A stretch of 14,750 bases of DNA from Planctomycetota bacterium (GTDB lineage Bacteria; Planctomycetota; Planctomycetia; Isosphaerales; Isosphaeraceae), in assembly GCA_021777685.1 (NCBI GenBank), contig JAJYDH010000100.1, positions 1 to 14,750 of the forward strand. Reading direction: 5' to 3'. The notes under the pieces were generated by a model. The model worked only from the letters and a program-made list of their open reading frames with translations, made no database searches and was not told the origin of the DNA. Every line of letters starts with the position of its first letter. Position 1 is the first letter of the stretch. The position numbers and the translations under genes are program-made. Shown here piece after piece: positions 13,326 to 14,750 of the stretch.

Positions 13326-14750
13326 CGATATCCGGCCCGCCGAGGACGTGGACGAACCGCTCGGCCAGCCCTTCAACGTCAACCTCGGCGACCGAGGGGA
13401 CGAGCCGCCGCTCGTTGAGCAGGGCCGCGACGCGGGGGTCGGACGCCACGGGCCGGGTCAGCACGACCTGGCCGCCCCGGGCGAGCCTCGGCAGGAGCGC
13501 GGCGATCCCGACGGTGGTCCCGAAGTAGTCGAGGTGGTCGTTGAGGGTCGCGACCATCGCCGGACCCCGGTGGATGCCGACCCTCACGGCCAGGTCGCGG
13601 GTCTTCTCGCCCGAGGCCAGCGCGGCCGGGATCTCGATGGCCGCCCGGACCGCCGCGGCGGGGTCGGCGAAGGCCGAGACGGTCCCCTCGTGGACGGTCT
13701 TGACCATCGCCCCTCCCTCGCGGCGGACCAGCTCGCCGATCAGGCGGAACTGCTCCATGACGATCGCGAACGCCCGGGCGTCCCCCAGCTCGGAATAGAG
13801 GTCGACCGGCCGGTCGAGGTCGGTGACGACCAACGTCACCGTGTCGAGGCTGATGAGCTGGCCGGGCGAGAGGACCTCGCCGGGGAAAAGCTCGCGGAAG
13901 AGGGCCAGCGACGACGCCCGGGCCGCCGTCAGGGCGTCTTCTCGGGGGGCCATCCGCTCGACCCGGACGAGGATCTCGGAATCGTGTTCGTTGGCCAGGG
14001 CGAACACCTGCGAGCCGGCCCGGAGCGTCCGGGCGAGATCGGCGTCCGGCCCGCGCTTCAGGCCCAGGTCCCACCGCCGGGCGGTCGCGCCGGGCTCGAC
14101 CCGGAAGTCGACCGCGTAGGGGAGCTGCGGCCCCCGGAGCCGGTACGACCCGGCCTCCAACGCCAGGTCGAGCACGACCCGCTCGCCCGGGGCCACCCTC
14201 GCCTGGGCCGCGACGTGCGGCGAGTGCGACGGGCTCCCCGCGCAGTAGGTGGCCACGTCGGTCTCGCGGATCTCGGGGTGGACCCGGAAGATCAGCTCGA
14301 CCGAGTTGGCGAAGTCGAGGTCGAAGTCCAGCCGGCACGACTCGCACGAGCCGTGCTCGCGGAGCGCCCTCAGGGTGTCGATCACCTGCGAGGGAATCCG
14401 GCAGACCGGACAGAGGATGTCCCAGAGGAGCATCAACACCCCCTCGGCCGCCCCTCGGAAGCAGGCGTCGACGACCTGATTGGCGTCGACGCCCAGCCGC
14501 CTGGCCAGGGCCAGCGGCCGGATTCGCGCGACCTCCTGCGCCGGGGCCAGCTCCAGGAAGTCGCCCAGCCGCTCGACGACCATCGGGTCGAACCCCCGCG
14601 AGCCCAGCCTGTCGAGCCAGACTTCGAGGCGTCGCCGGCGGTCGGGCGGCAGCGGCTCGGGGGCCTCGAACGGGTCGACGCTCGGGTCGCGCCCGAGCTT
14701 GCCGCCGAGGGTCGCGTCGATCCTCCGGTAGACCCGGTCGATGTTCTTCC
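13312..14750 (-). CDS. DUF5939 / class III nucleotidyl cyclase-like protein (5' end outside window)
   Basis: The frame is open from the right edge for 478 residues; Met 14583 is internal, because the sequence before it (RRRRLEVWLDRLGSRGFDP) continues the domain. Numbering from that Met, the N-terminal DUF5939-type region has VVERLGDFLELAPAQEVARI, a probable zinc site CPVC (58-61) and CESC (80-83), and RVHPEIRETDV. A class III cyclase fold follows (about 248-385). The first metal Asp is kept (VTDLD, 255), but the second site reads KTVHEG instead of K-x-x-G-D-G. The V-N-x-A-A-R motif is VGIAALL (358-364), so the catalytic Asn and Arg are gone. It is probably a non-catalytic nucleotide sensor or scaffold, if folded. 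Its last residues (GSEI) and stop lie in the 7-bp repeat. Confidence 0.8.
   Translation of the reverse strand, partial: KNIDRVYRRIDATLGGKLGRDPSVDPFEAPEPLPPDRRRRLEVWLDRLGSRGFDPMVVERLGDFLELAPAQEVARIRPLALARRLGVDANQVVDACFRGAAEGVLMLLWDILCPVCRIPSQVIDTLRALREHGSCESCRLDFDLDFANSVELIFRVHPEIRETDVATYCAGSPSHSPHVAAQARVAPGERVVLDLALEAGSYRLRGPQLPYAVDFRVEPGATARRWDLGLKRGPDADLARTLRAGSQVFALANEHDSEILVRVERMAPREDALTAARASSLALFRELFPGEVLSPGQLISLDTVTLVVTDLDRPVDLYSELGDARAFAIVMEQFRLIGELVRREGGAMVKTVHEGTVSAFADPAAAVRAAIEIPAALASGEKTRDLAVRVGIHRGPAMVATLNDHLDYFGTTVGIAALLPRLARGGQVVLTRPVASDPRVAALLNERRLVPSVAEVDVEGLAERFVHVLGGPDIGSEI

Noticed and set aside
13103..13528. Coiled-coil-like peptide with ISDLRSQ heptads
   Set aside because: The heptad pattern is only the translation of a 7-bp DNA repeat, which gives a 7-residue period in any frame. 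It has no RBS and overlaps two real genes on the other strand.

Overview
The window is GC-rich bacterial DNA, most likely from a planctomycete of the Isosphaeraceae type. This is inferred from the DUF5939-type cyclase-like protein with its Cys-pair N-terminal domain, the IS1-like and IS1595-like transposases, the YrdC-arginine phosphatase fusion, and overall codon use. It is not proven, because no 16S rRNA or other marker gene is present.

Layout. Positions 1-265 hold the 3' end of an IS1595-type transposase. Positions 266-1111 are gene debris of lower GC with no intact gene. A minus-strand tRNA-Val(GAC) lies at 1262-1335 with its own promoter upstream. On its 3' side is a cluster of TTGTCACAA palindromes and a textbook intrinsic terminator. 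A decayed IS1-like element (about 1390-2886) sits directly upstream of the tRNA promoter. Next comes the centrepiece, a plus-strand operon at 3205-8204. Its first gene encodes a P1B-type metal ATPase fused in one reading frame to an HflK-like SPFH domain. It is followed by an HflC-like gene and then a second HflK-like gene that overlaps it by 4 bases. Convergent to the operon are trmB and an exported beta-propeller-like gene carrying a compensated double frameshift (8205-9925). Positions 10033-11074 are a mosaic of two eroded transposases. A DUF493 gene with a clear promoter and RBS follows (11268-11552), then a YrdC-arginine phosphatase (YwlE-like) fusion (11729-12838). On the minus strand are a small membrane protein, a 12-copy 7-bp tandem array, and a DUF5939/class III cyclase-like gene that runs off the right edge.

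How the parts may work together. HflK and HflC form a membrane-anchored, largely periplasmic assembly that modulates the FtsH protease. Here the HflK-like domain is attached after the eighth membrane segment of a metal-exporting ATPase, through a cytoplasmic linker and a ninth membrane segment. The SPFH domain would therefore face the same compartment that receives the exported ion. With the separate HflC and HflK genes, the operon looks like a metal pump built into an SPFH membrane microdomain. That interpretation is inference. The fusion, gene order and motifs are seen directly.
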